A DNA stretch of 27,719 nt from Nitrospirota bacterium (GTDB taxonomy: Bacteria; Nitrospirota; Nitrospiria; Nitrospirales; UBA8639). The stretch is from positions 1 to 27,719 of the forward strand of contig QIDY01000307.1 in assembly GCA_003228495.1 (NCBI GenBank), read 5' to 3'. The notes beneath the pieces are model-generated. The model did no database searches, was not told the DNA's origin, and saw only the letters and a list, made by a program, of their open reading frames with translations. Position numbers and translations under genes: made by a program. Below, piece after piece: positions 6,323 through 15,343 of this stretch (the stretch's first letter is position 1; each line of letters opens with the position of its first letter).

Positions 6323-9268
6323 ATGACCACAAAAATTTTACAGACCTTATTTTTCGGACATAGCCCACTGACCACCAATCTGATAATCGAAAATGAGAAT
6401 GAAGATTGGGGAGCCGGACAAAGCCAAGACAGCAATCTCCCTCCAGCCCCTTCTAACGTGCGCGCTATTCCTGATCACAGCCGGACCACAATTTCCTGGG
6501 ATCCTGTTCCTCAGGCCCTCTATTACAATTTATATTTTGTGACCACTAAAGGCGTGCAAATTAAGCCCTGCGATCTCTCTCGCCCCATTGCGTCATCTGA
6601 GGATTTTATTCCAATAGCCGGCATCAAAAAAGACACGGCTAACTGCATTGAAGGAGTGGCCTCTCCCTATGTACACAACGATTTGGCGAACAATCTTTGT
6701 TATCACTATGCCCTTACCGTCGTAACGGAAGAGGGAGAAAGCCCAATATCAGAAGAAGTCATGTCCATTCCCTCACCGTACCTCACGGTCATGCAAATCG
6801 GTTGTGAAGGGGTTGATGACGGAGAATTCAAATCGCCAACGGGTATTGCGGTTGACAAAGACGGCAACATTTATATTGGCGATACGGATAATCATTCCAT
6901 CCAGAAATTGGATAAATCAGGAAAATTTCTTGCCCGTTGGGGTGAAGAGCCTGATTCAACCGAAGGAAGTTTTTATTACCCCCGCGGCATCGCCACGTCG
7001 CCTGAAGGAGATGTCTACGTAGCAGACAGCGGCAACAATCGCATCCAAAAATTCGACTCCGAGGGGAATATCGTCAACGCCTGGGGAAAGTTTGGTTTTG
7101 CCTGGAGAGGTGCCGAAGCTGGGAAATTTGATGTTCCCTGGGGAATTACCACAGATTCCCAAGGCAACATATTTATTTCAGACACCAGCAATGCCCGAGT
7201 GCAAAAATTTCTTCCCGATGGCTCTGCCGTTCTCACATGGGGGCGTGATGGCGGTTATGATGGAGCCTTCTTTTACCCTCGCGGGCTTGCCGTAGATTTT
7301 GTTGGCAATATTTACGTGGCGGACGAAGGGAACCACCGTATTCAAAAATTCGACTCTCGTGGCAATTTCCTTTTGAAATGGGGAAAAGAAGGCAATGCGC
7401 CCGGTCAATTCAAGTCGCCGTGGGGAGTGGCATGCGATCCGCTAGGTTATATCTATGTGGTGGATAGCGGGAATCATCGAGTCCAAAAATTTGAACCCAA
7501 TGGCACCTATCTTTGCTCTTGGGGTAATCGCGGATTGACAGAAGGCCAACTGAATTTCCCTTCCGGCATTGCCATAGACAAGGAAGGCTATGTGTATGTG
7601 ATAGATAGCGGGAATCATCGATTAACGAAATTTGCTCCAACTGAAGAGGAATTGAAACGAGGCAAAGAGGACAAGCCCACAACAGCGGACCTCGCTGTCC
7701 CAATTAATCTGGCCGTCAAGCCAGGCGATACGGAAAACATCTTAAGTTGGTTAGAAATCCCTGGTGTCGTGAGCTATAATTTGTATTTTAGCACTGACCC
7801 TAGCCTTACGATTGAGACCTCGACCAAGATTGAGGGTATCACCACGCCGTATATCCATAGTGGCTTGTCCAACAACACCCCCTACTTTTATGCCCTGACC
7901 GCCGTCACGGAAGATGAAGCGGAGAGCCAACTCTCTGAAGAACAAACAGCTATTCCCGTTCTCATCGACATTGCCGCCCCGCAAAACCCTGATATTGTTC
8001 TGAACCATGGATCACATATGACGAATAGTCCAGATATGGTTGCAACGATTTCAGCCAAAGACGTGGATAGTGGTGTCGCGGCCTATTTCATATCTGAAAA
8101 TCCCATGACACCCAGCGCCACGATGCCAGGATGGGTTGAAGTCGAACCAGAACAAAAATTTGGAGCCACTATCCCCTTCACCACATCTCCTGGTGATGGG
8201 ACAAAAACCGTATACGTCTGGTTCAAAGACAACAATAACAACGTCTCCGTGCCCGCCAGCACAGATATTTTACTCAATACCTCAGGCTATATCTGTGTTA
8301 CCAAATGGGGCAAACCCGGAAGAGGAGCCTCGCTTCTTCACGGAGGTGAATTTATTAGTCCCATGTACGGAATGGCCATTGATCATCAAGGGTCAATATT
8401 TGTTGTTGATAACGGGAATAATCGGGTTCAAAAATTTGACCGAAATGGCAATTTCATTCTCTTATGGGGAAACTTCGGCGCAGCCAACAGCAATTTCAAT
8501 AATCCGACCGGCATTGCGTGCGACGCGATTGGCAATCTTTATGTGGCGGATACCAATAACCACCGCATTCAAAAATTTGATGGAAAACTCGGGCACTACC
8601 TGATGAAATTAGGCTCTCGTGGCAATGGTGAAGGCCAATTTAATGCCCCATGGGGTGTGGCGGTTGATCGCGTTCGTGGCTATCTTTATGTGGTTGACAG
8701 TGCCAATTTCCGTGTACAAAAGTTTGATGAAACCGGAGAATTCATCATGCAATGGGGCAGCTTCGGCAACGCCGACGGACAATTTTATTTCGCGAGAGGT
8801 CTGGCTGTAAATCAAACTGACGGAACGGTCTATGTTGTCGATATGGGCAATCACCGAATCCAAAAATTCGACACCAGTTCCAATGTCCTCCCTCAATTGC
8901 TCACCAAATGGGGAGGAGGCATTGGACCAGGGCATGCCAGTAGCTCCCAAGCGCAAGAACCCGGGCAGTTTCGTTCACCTTGGGGGATAACCATTGACGA
9001 GGCCGGCGATGTCTTTGTAAGTGACACAGGAAATCAGCGGATGCAAAAATTTGATCGAGATGGCAATTTCATTACCCAATGGGGCGGGTTTGGAACTAAT
9101 CAAGGACAATTCAACTTTCCATACGGATTAGGTGTCGATAGCCGAGGCAATGTCTTTGTTGTAGATAGCGGCAACATGCGTGTTCAAGAGTTTATGCCTG
9201 CCGAAGAAGCCGAAGACCACTTCCAAGAAGAAGAAGCATTGGCATTTATTCCTGAAGCGGCCGAATAG
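6323..9268 (+). CDS. Large NHL-repeat/FN3 protein with two six-repeat propellers
   Basis: The 981-residue protein has a duplicated layout. An FN3-like domain (about 40-155) is followed by six NHL repeats (about 160-437) of the form G-I-A-V-D-x-x-G-N-I-Y-V-A-D-S-G-N-H-R-I-Q-K-F. A second FN3-like domain (about 450-550) and an Ig-like linker (about 555-655, with GDGTKTVYVWFKDNNNNVS) lead into six more NHL repeats (about 660-965) and an acidic tail. Six NHL repeats normally make one beta-propeller, so two propellers are expected; these act as binding scaffolds, sometimes with lyase or hydrolase activity. No signal peptide is visible and a TAG lies four codons upstream, so there is no longer start. 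The start is set by AGGGGAA at 6312-6318. The ligand and role are unknown. Confidence 0.85.
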   Translation: MTTKILQTLFFGHSPLTTNLIIENENEDWGAGQSQDSNLPPAPSNVRAIPDHSRTTISWDPVPQALYYNLYFVTTKGVQIKPCDLSRPIASSEDFIPIAGIKKDTANCIEGVASPYVHNDLANNLCYHYALTVVTEEGESPISEEVMSIPSPYLTVMQIGCEGVDDGEFKSPTGIAVDKDGNIYIGDTDNHSIQKLDKSGKFLARWGEEPDSTEGSFYYPRGIATSPEGDVYVADSGNNRIQKFDSEGNIVNAWGKFGFAWRGAEAGKFDVPWGITTDSQGNIFISDTSNARVQKFLPDGSAVLTWGRDGGYDGAFFYPRGLAVDFVGNIYVADEGNHRIQKFDSRGNFLLKWGKEGNAPGQFKSPWGVACDPLGYIYVVDSGNHRVQKFEPNGTYLCSWGNRGLTEGQLNFPSGIAIDKEGYVYVIDSGNHRLTKFAPTEEELKRGKEDKPTTADLAVPINLAVKPGDTENILSWLEIPGVVSYNLYFSTDPSLTIETSTKIEGITTPYIHSGLSNNTPYFYALTAVTEDEAESQLSEEQTAIPVLIDIAAPQNPDIVLNHGSHMTNSPDMVATISAKDVDSGVAAYFISENPMTPSATMPGWVEVEPEQKFGATIPFTTSPGDGTKTVYVWFKDNNNNVSVPASTDILLNTSGYICVTKWGKPGRGASLLHGGEFISPMYGMAIDHQGSIFVVDNGNNRVQKFDRNGNFILLWGNFGAANSNFNNPTGIACDAIGNLYVADTNNHRIQKFDGKLGHYLMKLGSRGNGEGQFNAPWGVAVDRVRGYLYVVDSANFRVQKFDETGEFIMQWGSFGNADGQFYFARGLAVNQTDGTVYVVDMGNHRIQKFDTSSNVLPQLLTKWGGGIGPGHASSSQAQEPGQFRSPWGITIDEAGDVFVSDTGNQRMQKFDRDGNFITQWGGFGTNQGQFNFPYGLGVDSRGNVFVVDSGNMRVQEFMPAEEAEDHFQEEEALAFIPEAAE

Positions 9269-9317
9269 CTATCGAAAGCTGCTGAAACAGCATCACACAA
9301 TCATTTTTCAAGTGTTA

Positions 9318-9351
9318 GGCTTGGGCATTCATTTCACCTTTTGCCCAAGCC
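9318..9351. other. Perfect 9-bp stem-loop after the NHL gene
   Basis: GGCTTGGGC (9318-9326) and GCCCAAGCC (9343-9351) enclose a 16-nt loop, about 50 bp after the NHL stop codon. No T-run follows, so it may be an mRNA-end stabiliser or a factor-dependent stop rather than an intrinsic terminator. Confidence 0.5.
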
Positions 9352-9458
9352 CGGAAGAATCGTCAGTTTCTTCACCGCAATAGACTAATGAAGTGACCCT
9401 GTATAGCGCCTGGCTTTTTTCTTACGCGTTACAATCAATCGGTTGTAAAAGTTGCAGA

Positions 9459-9487
9459 TTGACTGCGCTTTTGAAGAAATTTATGAT
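9459..9487 (+). promoter_or_regulatory. Sigma70 promoter of the guaB-guaA-aspS cluster
   Basis: TTGACT (9459-9464), exactly 17 nt, then TATGAT (9482-9487): each hexamer is one base from consensus. The predicted start near 9494 leaves a leader of about 65 nt before the guaB ATG. Confidence 0.7.
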
Positions 9488-9559
9488 GGTAACGTTCCTA
9501 TCGACTCATAACACCTTCTTAACCTGCGTTACACCTTTTACGCCCTAAAGACCTCATTG

Positions 9560-11020
9560 ATGTGGGACCAACAACTACGAATCGGACTGACATTTGATGA
9601 CGTGGTGTTATTGCCACGACGCTCAAATATCGTTCCTACCGAAGTCGATACAACAACCCAACTCACGCGAAACATCCGCATCAATATCCCATTGCTCAGT
9701 GCTGCCATGGATACGGTGACGGAAGGACGCCTGGCCATTGCTATGGCCCGCGAAGGGGGCATTGGAATCATCCACCGTGCTCTTCCTCCCGATAGCCAAG
9801 CGGCAGAAGTGGATAAGGTCAAGAAGTCGGAAAGTGGGATGATTCTGGCTCCCATTACCATCTCACCGAATCATACCATCCGCGATGCCCACCACCTCAT
9901 GACCACCTATCGGATATCGGGAATTCCCGTCACGCAAGAGAAAAAATTGGTCGGGATTTTGACTAATCGTGATCTCCGTTTTGAAAACCGGATGGATCTC
10001 AAAGTCGGTCAGGTCATGACCAAAGATAAGCTCGTAACGGCTCCTGAAGGCACCACCCTCGAAAAGGCTCAGACAATACTGCATGAACATCGCATTGAAA
10101 AATTACTCGTGGTCAATGATCAATTTGAATTAAAAGGTCTGATCACTATCAAAGATATCCAAAAAAAGATTAAGTATCCGTTTGCTTGTAAAGATACACA
10201 CGGACGGCTACGAGTGGGCGCAGCCGTCGGAATCGGCCCTGATGTAGAAGACCGGTTAGCGCGGCTCATGAAAGCCGGAGTTGATGTGTTAGTGGTCGAT
10301 ACCGCTCATGGCCATGCCCGGAGTGTCCTTGACAAAGTCAAAGCCATTAAAACGCAATATCCAGATCTAGAACTCATTGCGGGGAATGTAGCAACTGCTG
10401 AAGCGACCCAAGACCTCATTGATGCAGGAGCTGATGCCGTTAAAATTGGCGTTGGTCCGGGATCCATTTGTACGACACGAATTGTCTCAGGGGCCGGCGT
10501 TCCACAACTCACGGCCGTAGCTGATTGTGTAACCGTATCAAAAAAGCATCAGGTCCCGCTTATTGCCGATGGAGGGATTAAATATTCCGGGGATATCACA
10601 AAGGCCTTGGCTGCAGGAGCCTCATCAGTCATGATCGGTTCGTTATTTGCCGGCACCGAAGAGTCACCAGGAGAAACAGTGTTATATCAGGGCAGAACTT
10701 ACAAAGAATATCGTGGCATGGGCTCTCTGGGTGCAATGGAACGTGGAGGAAAAGATCGGTATTTCCAAGAAGGACGCGAGTCCTCAAAACTGGTACCGGA
10801 GGGTATTGAAGCCCGAGTGCCGTACAAAGGGAATTTATCGGTACTGGTTTATCAGCTGGTAGGAGGGCTCAAGGCAGGGATGGGTTATTGCGGTTGCCAA
10901 ACTATTCCTGAATTACAACGCGAAGCTCGTTTTCTGCAACTGACGTCTGCAGGTCTCCGAGAAGCCCATGTCCATGATGTTATTATTACGAGGGAGGCCC
11001 CGAATTATCGGGCTGACTAA
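9560..11020 (+). CDS. guaB: IMP dehydrogenase
   Basis: The 486-residue enzyme oxidises IMP to XMP with NAD+, the committed step to guanine nucleotides in the cytosol. The N-terminus (LTFDDVVLLP, then PLLSAAMDTVTE) and a tandem CBS pair (about 96-204) are typical. The catalytic loop GPGSICTTR carries the active-site Cys304, and the flap region (YKEYRGMGSLGAM, then EGIEARVPYKG) is intact. I chose the ATG at 9560 over the TTG one codon earlier; the ribosome site is weak. It is followed by guaA after 51 bp, the classic guaBA order, and preceded by a good promoter. The length matches the family. Confidence 0.97.
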   Translation: MWDQQLRIGLTFDDVVLLPRRSNIVPTEVDTTTQLTRNIRINIPLLSAAMDTVTEGRLAIAMAREGGIGIIHRALPPDSQAAEVDKVKKSESGMILAPITISPNHTIRDAHHLMTTYRISGIPVTQEKKLVGILTNRDLRFENRMDLKVGQVMTKDKLVTAPEGTTLEKAQTILHEHRIEKLLVVNDQFELKGLITIKDIQKKIKYPFACKDTHGRLRVGAAVGIGPDVEDRLARLMKAGVDVLVVDTAHGHARSVLDKVKAIKTQYPDLELIAGNVATAEATQDLIDAGADAVKIGVGPGSICTTRIVSGAGVPQLTAVADCVTVSKKHQVPLIADGGIKYSGDITKALAAGASSVMIGSLFAGTEESPGETVLYQGRTYKEYRGMGSLGAMERGGKDRYFQEGRESSKLVPEGIEARVPYKGNLSVLVYQLVGGLKAGMGYCGCQTIPELQREARFLQLTSAGLREAHVHDVIITREAPNYRAD

Positions 11021-11071
11021 GACTCGGTTTCTCCTAAGGGAATTCCGATCTTATGCACACCATTTACGCCT

Positions 11072-12628
11072 ATGCGCCTCCACCATGATACCATTGTCAT
11101 TCTGGATTTTGGTTCTCAATACACGCAACTCATAGCACGACGAATTCGTGAATTTCAGGTCTTCTCGGTCATTCTTCCGGCACAGTCCCCGCCTCAAGAC
11201 ATCCTCAAACATGACCCCAAGGGCCTAATTCTCTCTGGCGGGCCGGCCAGCGTGACTCAGGCCCATGCTCCAAAACTCGATAGCCAAATCTTCGAGCTTG
11301 GCATGCCTATTTTAGGAATCTGCTATGGGATGCAACTCATCGCGCATCGCTATGGAGGGACCGTGACTCCCACCTCGAAGCGGGAATATGGCCGAGCCGA
11401 CCTAAACATCGATGACACACAGGATTTATTTCATGGAATAAAACACAAAAAATCCTTTCCCGTATGGATGTCTCATGGAGACTCAGTCGAACAACTTCCT
11501 CGGGGATTTCGGACTATGGCTCATACCGCTCATGCCCCAATCGCCGCTATGAAAATGACTGAGGGCTCCAACCAATTGTTCGGCATTCAATTCCACCCTG
11601 AAGTCGTCCATACACAACATGGATCAACCATTCTCAAAAACTTCGCATGTCATATTTGCCGTTGCCAACCAACCTGGACCATGGGCTCCTTCATCGATCA
11701 GGCAACCACGGATATTCGGAAAACCGTGGGGCAGGGAAAAGTCATGTGTGCACTCAGCGGTGGCGTCGATTCGACCGTGGCTGCCGTTCTGGTTCACCGA
11801 GCTATTGGTAGTCAGTTAAGCTGTCTCTTCATCGATAACGGACTCATGCGCAAAGAGGAAGTTGCGAAATTACAGACGAGCTTTGATTCAGCCTACGCCA
11901 TGCCGGTTCGCATTGCAGATCATAGCTCAACATTCATAACTGCCTTGGGACGCACGACCAACCCCGAGCGAAAACGAAAAATTATCGGCCGACATTTCAT
12001 CAAGGTTTTTGAATATGAAGCGGATGCCATAGGCACCGTCAATTTTCTGGTACAAGGAACACTATACCCCGACGTAATCGAAAGCCTAAGCGTCAATGGC
12101 TCATCGGCCACGATCAAAACTCACCATAATGTGGGTGGGCTCCCCAAACGGATGAAATTCAAACTGATTGAGCCTTTTCGTGAACTCTTCAAGGACGAAG
12201 TGCGTCAATTGGGCTTAGAACTCGGATTGCCCCAATCCATTGTCTGGCGACAACCGTTTCCTGGCCCAGGCTTAGCCATTCGCATTCTGGGTGCTGTAAC
12301 ATCAGACCGCTTAGCGATCCTTCGAGAGGCAGACGCCATCGTGCGTGAAGAAATTGAACAAGCAGGCTTGTCCAGAACCATTTGGCAATTCTTTGCCGTG
12401 TTGCTACCCATACAAACCGTCGGCGTCATGGGTGATAAACGCACCTATGAATTCGTGGTTGCCATTCGTGCCGTCACCAGCACCGATGGTATGACCGCCG
12501 ACTGGGCGGAAATCCCTCACCCTGTGTTAGGGAAAATGTCAAATCGGATCATTAATGAAGTTCAAGGGGTCAACCGTGTTGTCTACGATATTAGCTCAAA
12601 GCCACCCGCTACGATTGAGTGGGAATAA
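11072..12628 (+). CDS. guaA: GMP synthase (glutamine-hydrolysing)
   Basis: The 518-residue enzyme converts XMP to GMP with ATP and glutamine. The N-terminal class I glutamine amidotransferase carries the triad Cys84 (GICYGMQ), His176 and Glu178 (FHPEV). The ATP-pyrophosphatase domain carries the P-loop SGGVDS (229-234), and the C-terminal dimerisation domain ends in PPATIEWE as in known GMP synthases. The glutaminase hands ammonia to the synthetase half. It follows guaB by 51 bp, and its TAA overlaps the next gene's ATG by one base (TAATG), indicating translational coupling within an operon. Confidence 0.97.
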   Translation: MRLHHDTIVILDFGSQYTQLIARRIREFQVFSVILPAQSPPQDILKHDPKGLILSGGPASVTQAHAPKLDSQIFELGMPILGICYGMQLIAHRYGGTVTPTSKREYGRADLNIDDTQDLFHGIKHKKSFPVWMSHGDSVEQLPRGFRTMAHTAHAPIAAMKMTEGSNQLFGIQFHPEVVHTQHGSTILKNFACHICRCQPTWTMGSFIDQATTDIRKTVGQGKVMCALSGGVDSTVAAVLVHRAIGSQLSCLFIDNGLMRKEEVAKLQTSFDSAYAMPVRIADHSSTFITALGRTTNPERKRKIIGRHFIKVFEYEADAIGTVNFLVQGTLYPDVIESLSVNGSSATIKTHHNVGGLPKRMKFKLIEPFRELFKDEVRQLGLELGLPQSIVWRQPFPGPGLAIRILGAVTSDRLAILREADAIVREEIEQAGLSRTIWQFFAVLLPIQTVGVMGDKRTYEFVVAIRAVTSTDGMTADWAEIPHPVLGKMSNRIINEVQGVNRVVYDISSKPPATIEWE

Positions 12629-13479
12629 TGATGACTACTGAGACCAAAATGGTCCGTTTACAAAAAATCATTGCGGGTTCAGGTATTACCTCAAGAAGAA
12701 AAGCAGAAGACTATATCCGAAACGGGCTTGTCACCGTCAACGGCGAAACTGTCATGACACTAGGAACCAAAGTTGATCCTCTACATGATCACATTAAAGT
12801 CAATGGGCGGCACCTAAAGGCACAGCCGCCTGATATGTTTGTCATGCTCAATAAACCGATTGGATACCTTTCGACCTTACATGATCCGGCCGGTCGGCCC
12901 ACCATCAAACAACTGATGCCCAAACCGTCCTTACGATTATTTCCGGTAGGACGCCTGGATGGTGATAGTGAAGGCCTATTACTCCTGACGAATAACGGAG
13001 ATATCGCTCAAGCCTGTCTTCATCCAACACATCACGTTCCCAAAACCTATCTCGTGAAAGTAAAGGGCGTGTTGGAAGACCTTGAAGTCCAACAACTTCG
13101 GCGTGGAGTCGCGTTAGAAGATGGCCAGACGGCTCCAGCAAAAGTAAAAAAGGCTGGAAAAGCTCAAGCTAATTCCTGGATAGAACTCACCATTCACGAA
13201 GGTCGCAAGCATCAAGTGAAACGCATGTTTGATCACATTGGCCATCCCGTAATTCGATTAAAACGTATTCAATTTGGCCCCCTGAACCTTGGGAAACTTC
13301 TTCCCGGTAAAACCCGATATCTGACCGATAAAGAAGCGAACGACCTTCGGCACCTATTATCACTTTCAGGAACACCGTCTCGCCCAAAACCCAAATCGAG
13401 TAAACGGACTGTAAAAAGCGCAAGGACTACTGCCAATAGCCAGCGGCGCCCTCATAGACCAAAGGTTGGAACCGCATAA
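12628..13479 (+). CDS. RsuA/RluB/E/F-family rRNA pseudouridine synthase
   Basis: An S4 RNA-binding domain (about residues 8-65; RLQKIIAGSGITSRRKAEDYI) precedes a pseudouridine synthase domain. The latter has GRLDGDSEGLLLLTNNG with catalytic Asp111, and RKHQVKRMFDHIGHPVIRLKR near its end. The family isomerises uridine in 16S or 23S rRNA. RluB, acting on 23S rRNA, is the closest by overall layout, but substrate cannot be read from sequence. A basic, low-complexity tail (about 245-283; many K, R, S, P) is typical of RluB-type proteins and may bind RNA. The ATG at 12628 overlaps the guaA stop; a second ATG follows immediately. The product is about 283 residues. Confidence 0.88.
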   Translation: MMTTETKMVRLQKIIAGSGITSRRKAEDYIRNGLVTVNGETVMTLGTKVDPLHDHIKVNGRHLKAQPPDMFVMLNKPIGYLSTLHDPAGRPTIKQLMPKPSLRLFPVGRLDGDSEGLLLLTNNGDIAQACLHPTHHVPKTYLVKVKGVLEDLEVQQLRRGVALEDGQTAPAKVKKAGKAQANSWIELTIHEGRKHQVKRMFDHIGHPVIRLKRIQFGPLNLGKLLPGKTRYLTDKEANDLRHLLSLSGTPSRPKPKSSKRTVKSARTTANSQRRPHRPKVGTA

Positions 13480-13505
13480 ATTTCTCTTTTGAGGACGGAG
13501 TATTC

Positions 13506-13571
13506 ATGAGTAATATGTTCAATGATTTCGCGAGAGATCATAAGGAAAACTGGAAAGAGGCATCCCGGTGA
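13506..13571 (+). CDS. 21-codon small ORF overlapping the aspS start
   Basis: ATG at 13506 is preceded by GAGGACGGAG (13491-13500), a strong ribosome site at good spacing. The peptide is hydrophilic and charged (starts MSNMFNDFARDHK, ends NWKEASR), with no signal or membrane segment. Its TGA (13569-13571) overlaps the GTG start of aspS (13568-13570) as GTGA, the arrangement of translationally coupled genes. aspS has only a modest ribosome site of its own, so this ORF may act as a coupling leader. No Asp codon cluster (only two Asp) supports classical amino-acid attenuation. Whether the peptide itself has a role is unknown. Confidence 0.55.
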   Translation: MSNMFNDFARDHKENWKEASR

Positions 13572-15343
13572 AACGCTCCCATCATTGCGGAGAATTATCG
13601 CTGACTCAAGTTGGCCAAACGGTGACTTTGGCCGGTTGGGTAGCCAGCCGCCGGGACCATGGCGGCGTGATCTTTATTGATATTCGAGACCGTTATGGTC
13701 TGACCCAAATTGTCTTTGACTCTGAAGAGAACGCCCCTCTACATACCATTGCCGATCGTTTGAGAAACGAATACGTTATTGCCATAACCGGAACGGTCTC
13801 GGTGCGTCCCGAGGGGTCGGAAAATCCTCACCTTCCAACTGGGAGCATTGAAATTCGAGCCAATGCTCTCAATCTCTTGAATGAAGCCAAACCCCTCCCC
13901 TTTTCCATTGAAGACGACGTGCAAGCCTCTGAATCGCTTCGTCTCGAACACCGTTACCTGGATCTTCGACGGCCAAAAATGCAACAGCTTCTTCAACTCC
14001 GGAGTCAGGTCGCTCATCTCACTCGCCAGTACTTTCATGCACAGCAATTTATTGAAGTAGAAACCCCGATTCTCACCAAAAGCACGCCTGAAGGCGCACG
14101 CGATTATCTGGTGCCAAGCCGGGTAAATCCAGGCGAATTTTTCGCCCTTCCACAATCACCGCAACTCTTCAAGCAAATTCTGATGATCGGGGGCATGGAT
14201 CGCTACTTTCAAATTGCCCGGTGTTTTCGTGATGAAGATCTTCGATTGGATCGCCAACCGGAATTCACACAAATCGATCTTGAGATGTCCTTTGTGGATC
14301 GTGAAGACATCATCCAACTTATCGAGGCCTTAATCAGATTGATTTTCAAGGAAACCAAACAGATCGACCTGCCCAACCCCTTTCCCTGCCTTTCGTTTGA
14401 AGAAGCCATGGGCCGCTATGGAACCGACAAACCTGACAGACGTTTTGACCTTCCGATCCAGGATCTCTGTCAATTCGCACAGACCTGTGATTTTCAAGTA
14501 TTTCGTCGTGTCATTGAAAGCGGCGGCATGGTCAAAGGGCTGGTCATCCCCAAAGGGGCGGGCTTTACCAGAAACCGAATCGACAATTTGATCGAAACCG
14601 CGAAAGAGTTTGGTGCGAAAGGATTGGCCTGGATCAAAATTAGTGAAGATGGAAAGCTGGATTCCTCGATCGCGAAATTTTTCAATGACGAAGGGTTACG
14701 AACCGCACTTCCATCAGCCAATCCTGGCGACCTGCTAGTTTTCGTGGCAGACCAAGCTGCTATTGTCCACCAAGTTCTAGGCCGCTTGCGGTTGCTTCTT
14801 GGCGAAGAATTACAGTTGTTGGATCGTACTCGGTGGGAACCCCTGTGGATTGTGGATTTTCCGATGTTTGAATATGACAAAGCCAATCAACGCCATGTGG
14901 CCCTGCATCATCCTTTCACAGCACCACACCCGAAAGACAGCTCGCTCTTAGACAGCAATCCCCTACAAGCCAAAACGTTAGCATATGATTTGGTGCTCAA
15001 TGGCTTTGAGCTGGGAGGAGGCAGCATCCGAATCCATTCACCACGCATGCAGGAAAAAGTCTTTGACTTACTCAAGATTTCAAAAGTCGAAGCTCGCGAA
15101 AAATTTGGATTTCTGCTTGATGCCTTGGAATCCGGAGCGCCGCCTCACGGAGGCATTGCCCTGGGCTTGGATCGATTGATCATGCTCTTGGGACAAACCG
15201 AATCCATTCGAGATACCATCCCGTTCCCAAAAACACAAAAGGCGCAGTGTCTCATGACCCACGCGCCTTCCTCCGTCACACCTGAACAACTCCAAGAATT
15301 ATCGATTCGCACAACAGCCAAAAAACCAGCCGCCGCGTCTTAG
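13568..15343 (+). CDS. aspS: Aspartyl-tRNA synthetase, probably non-discriminating (Asp/Asn)
   Basis: This 591-residue bacterial-type AspRS charges tRNA-Asp with aspartate. It has an OB-fold anticodon-binding domain (1-105) and a class II catalytic core with motif 2 around Arg221 (FRDEDLRLDRQPEFTQIDLEMS). A GAD insertion lies at roughly 290-420, and motif 3 is GGIALGLDRLIMLL. His31 in RRDHGGVIF and Gly83 in RPEGSENP match the residues reported for non-discriminating enzymes such as that of Pseudomonas aeruginosa, which also make Asp-tRNA-Asn for GatCAB. The GTG start at 13568 overlaps the stop of a 21-codon ORF. It ends in a four-base overlap with the convergent molybdoenzyme gene. Confidence 0.96.
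   Translation: MKRSHHCGELSLTQVGQTVTLAGWVASRRDHGGVIFIDIRDRYGLTQIVFDSEENAPLHTIADRLRNEYVIAITGTVSVRPEGSENPHLPTGSIEIRANALNLLNEAKPLPFSIEDDVQASESLRLEHRYLDLRRPKMQQLLQLRSQVAHLTRQYFHAQQFIEVETPILTKSTPEGARDYLVPSRVNPGEFFALPQSPQLFKQILMIGGMDRYFQIARCFRDEDLRLDRQPEFTQIDLEMSFVDREDIIQLIEALIRLIFKETKQIDLPNPFPCLSFEEAMGRYGTDKPDRRFDLPIQDLCQFAQTCDFQVFRRVIESGGMVKGLVIPKGAGFTRNRIDNLIETAKEFGAKGLAWIKISEDGKLDSSIAKFFNDEGLRTALPSANPGDLLVFVADQAAIVHQVLGRLRLLLGEELQLLDRTRWEPLWIVDFPMFEYDKANQRHVALHHPFTAPHPKDSSLLDSNPLQAKTLAYDLVLNGFELGGGSIRIHSPRMQEKVFDLLKISKVEAREKFGFLLDALESGAPPHGGIALGLDRLIMLLGQTESIRDTIPFPKTQKAQCLMTHAPSSVTPEQLQELSIRTTAKKPAAAS

Noticed and set aside
6780..9240. Regular repeated DNA blocks that might suggest a CRISPR or tandem array
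   Set aside because: The repeats are diverged NHL protein repeats in a single open reading frame, not near-identical DNA repeats with unique spacers.
9318..9351. Intrinsic terminator for the NHL gene
   Set aside because: The stem is perfect but no T-run follows, so I list it only as a stem-loop.
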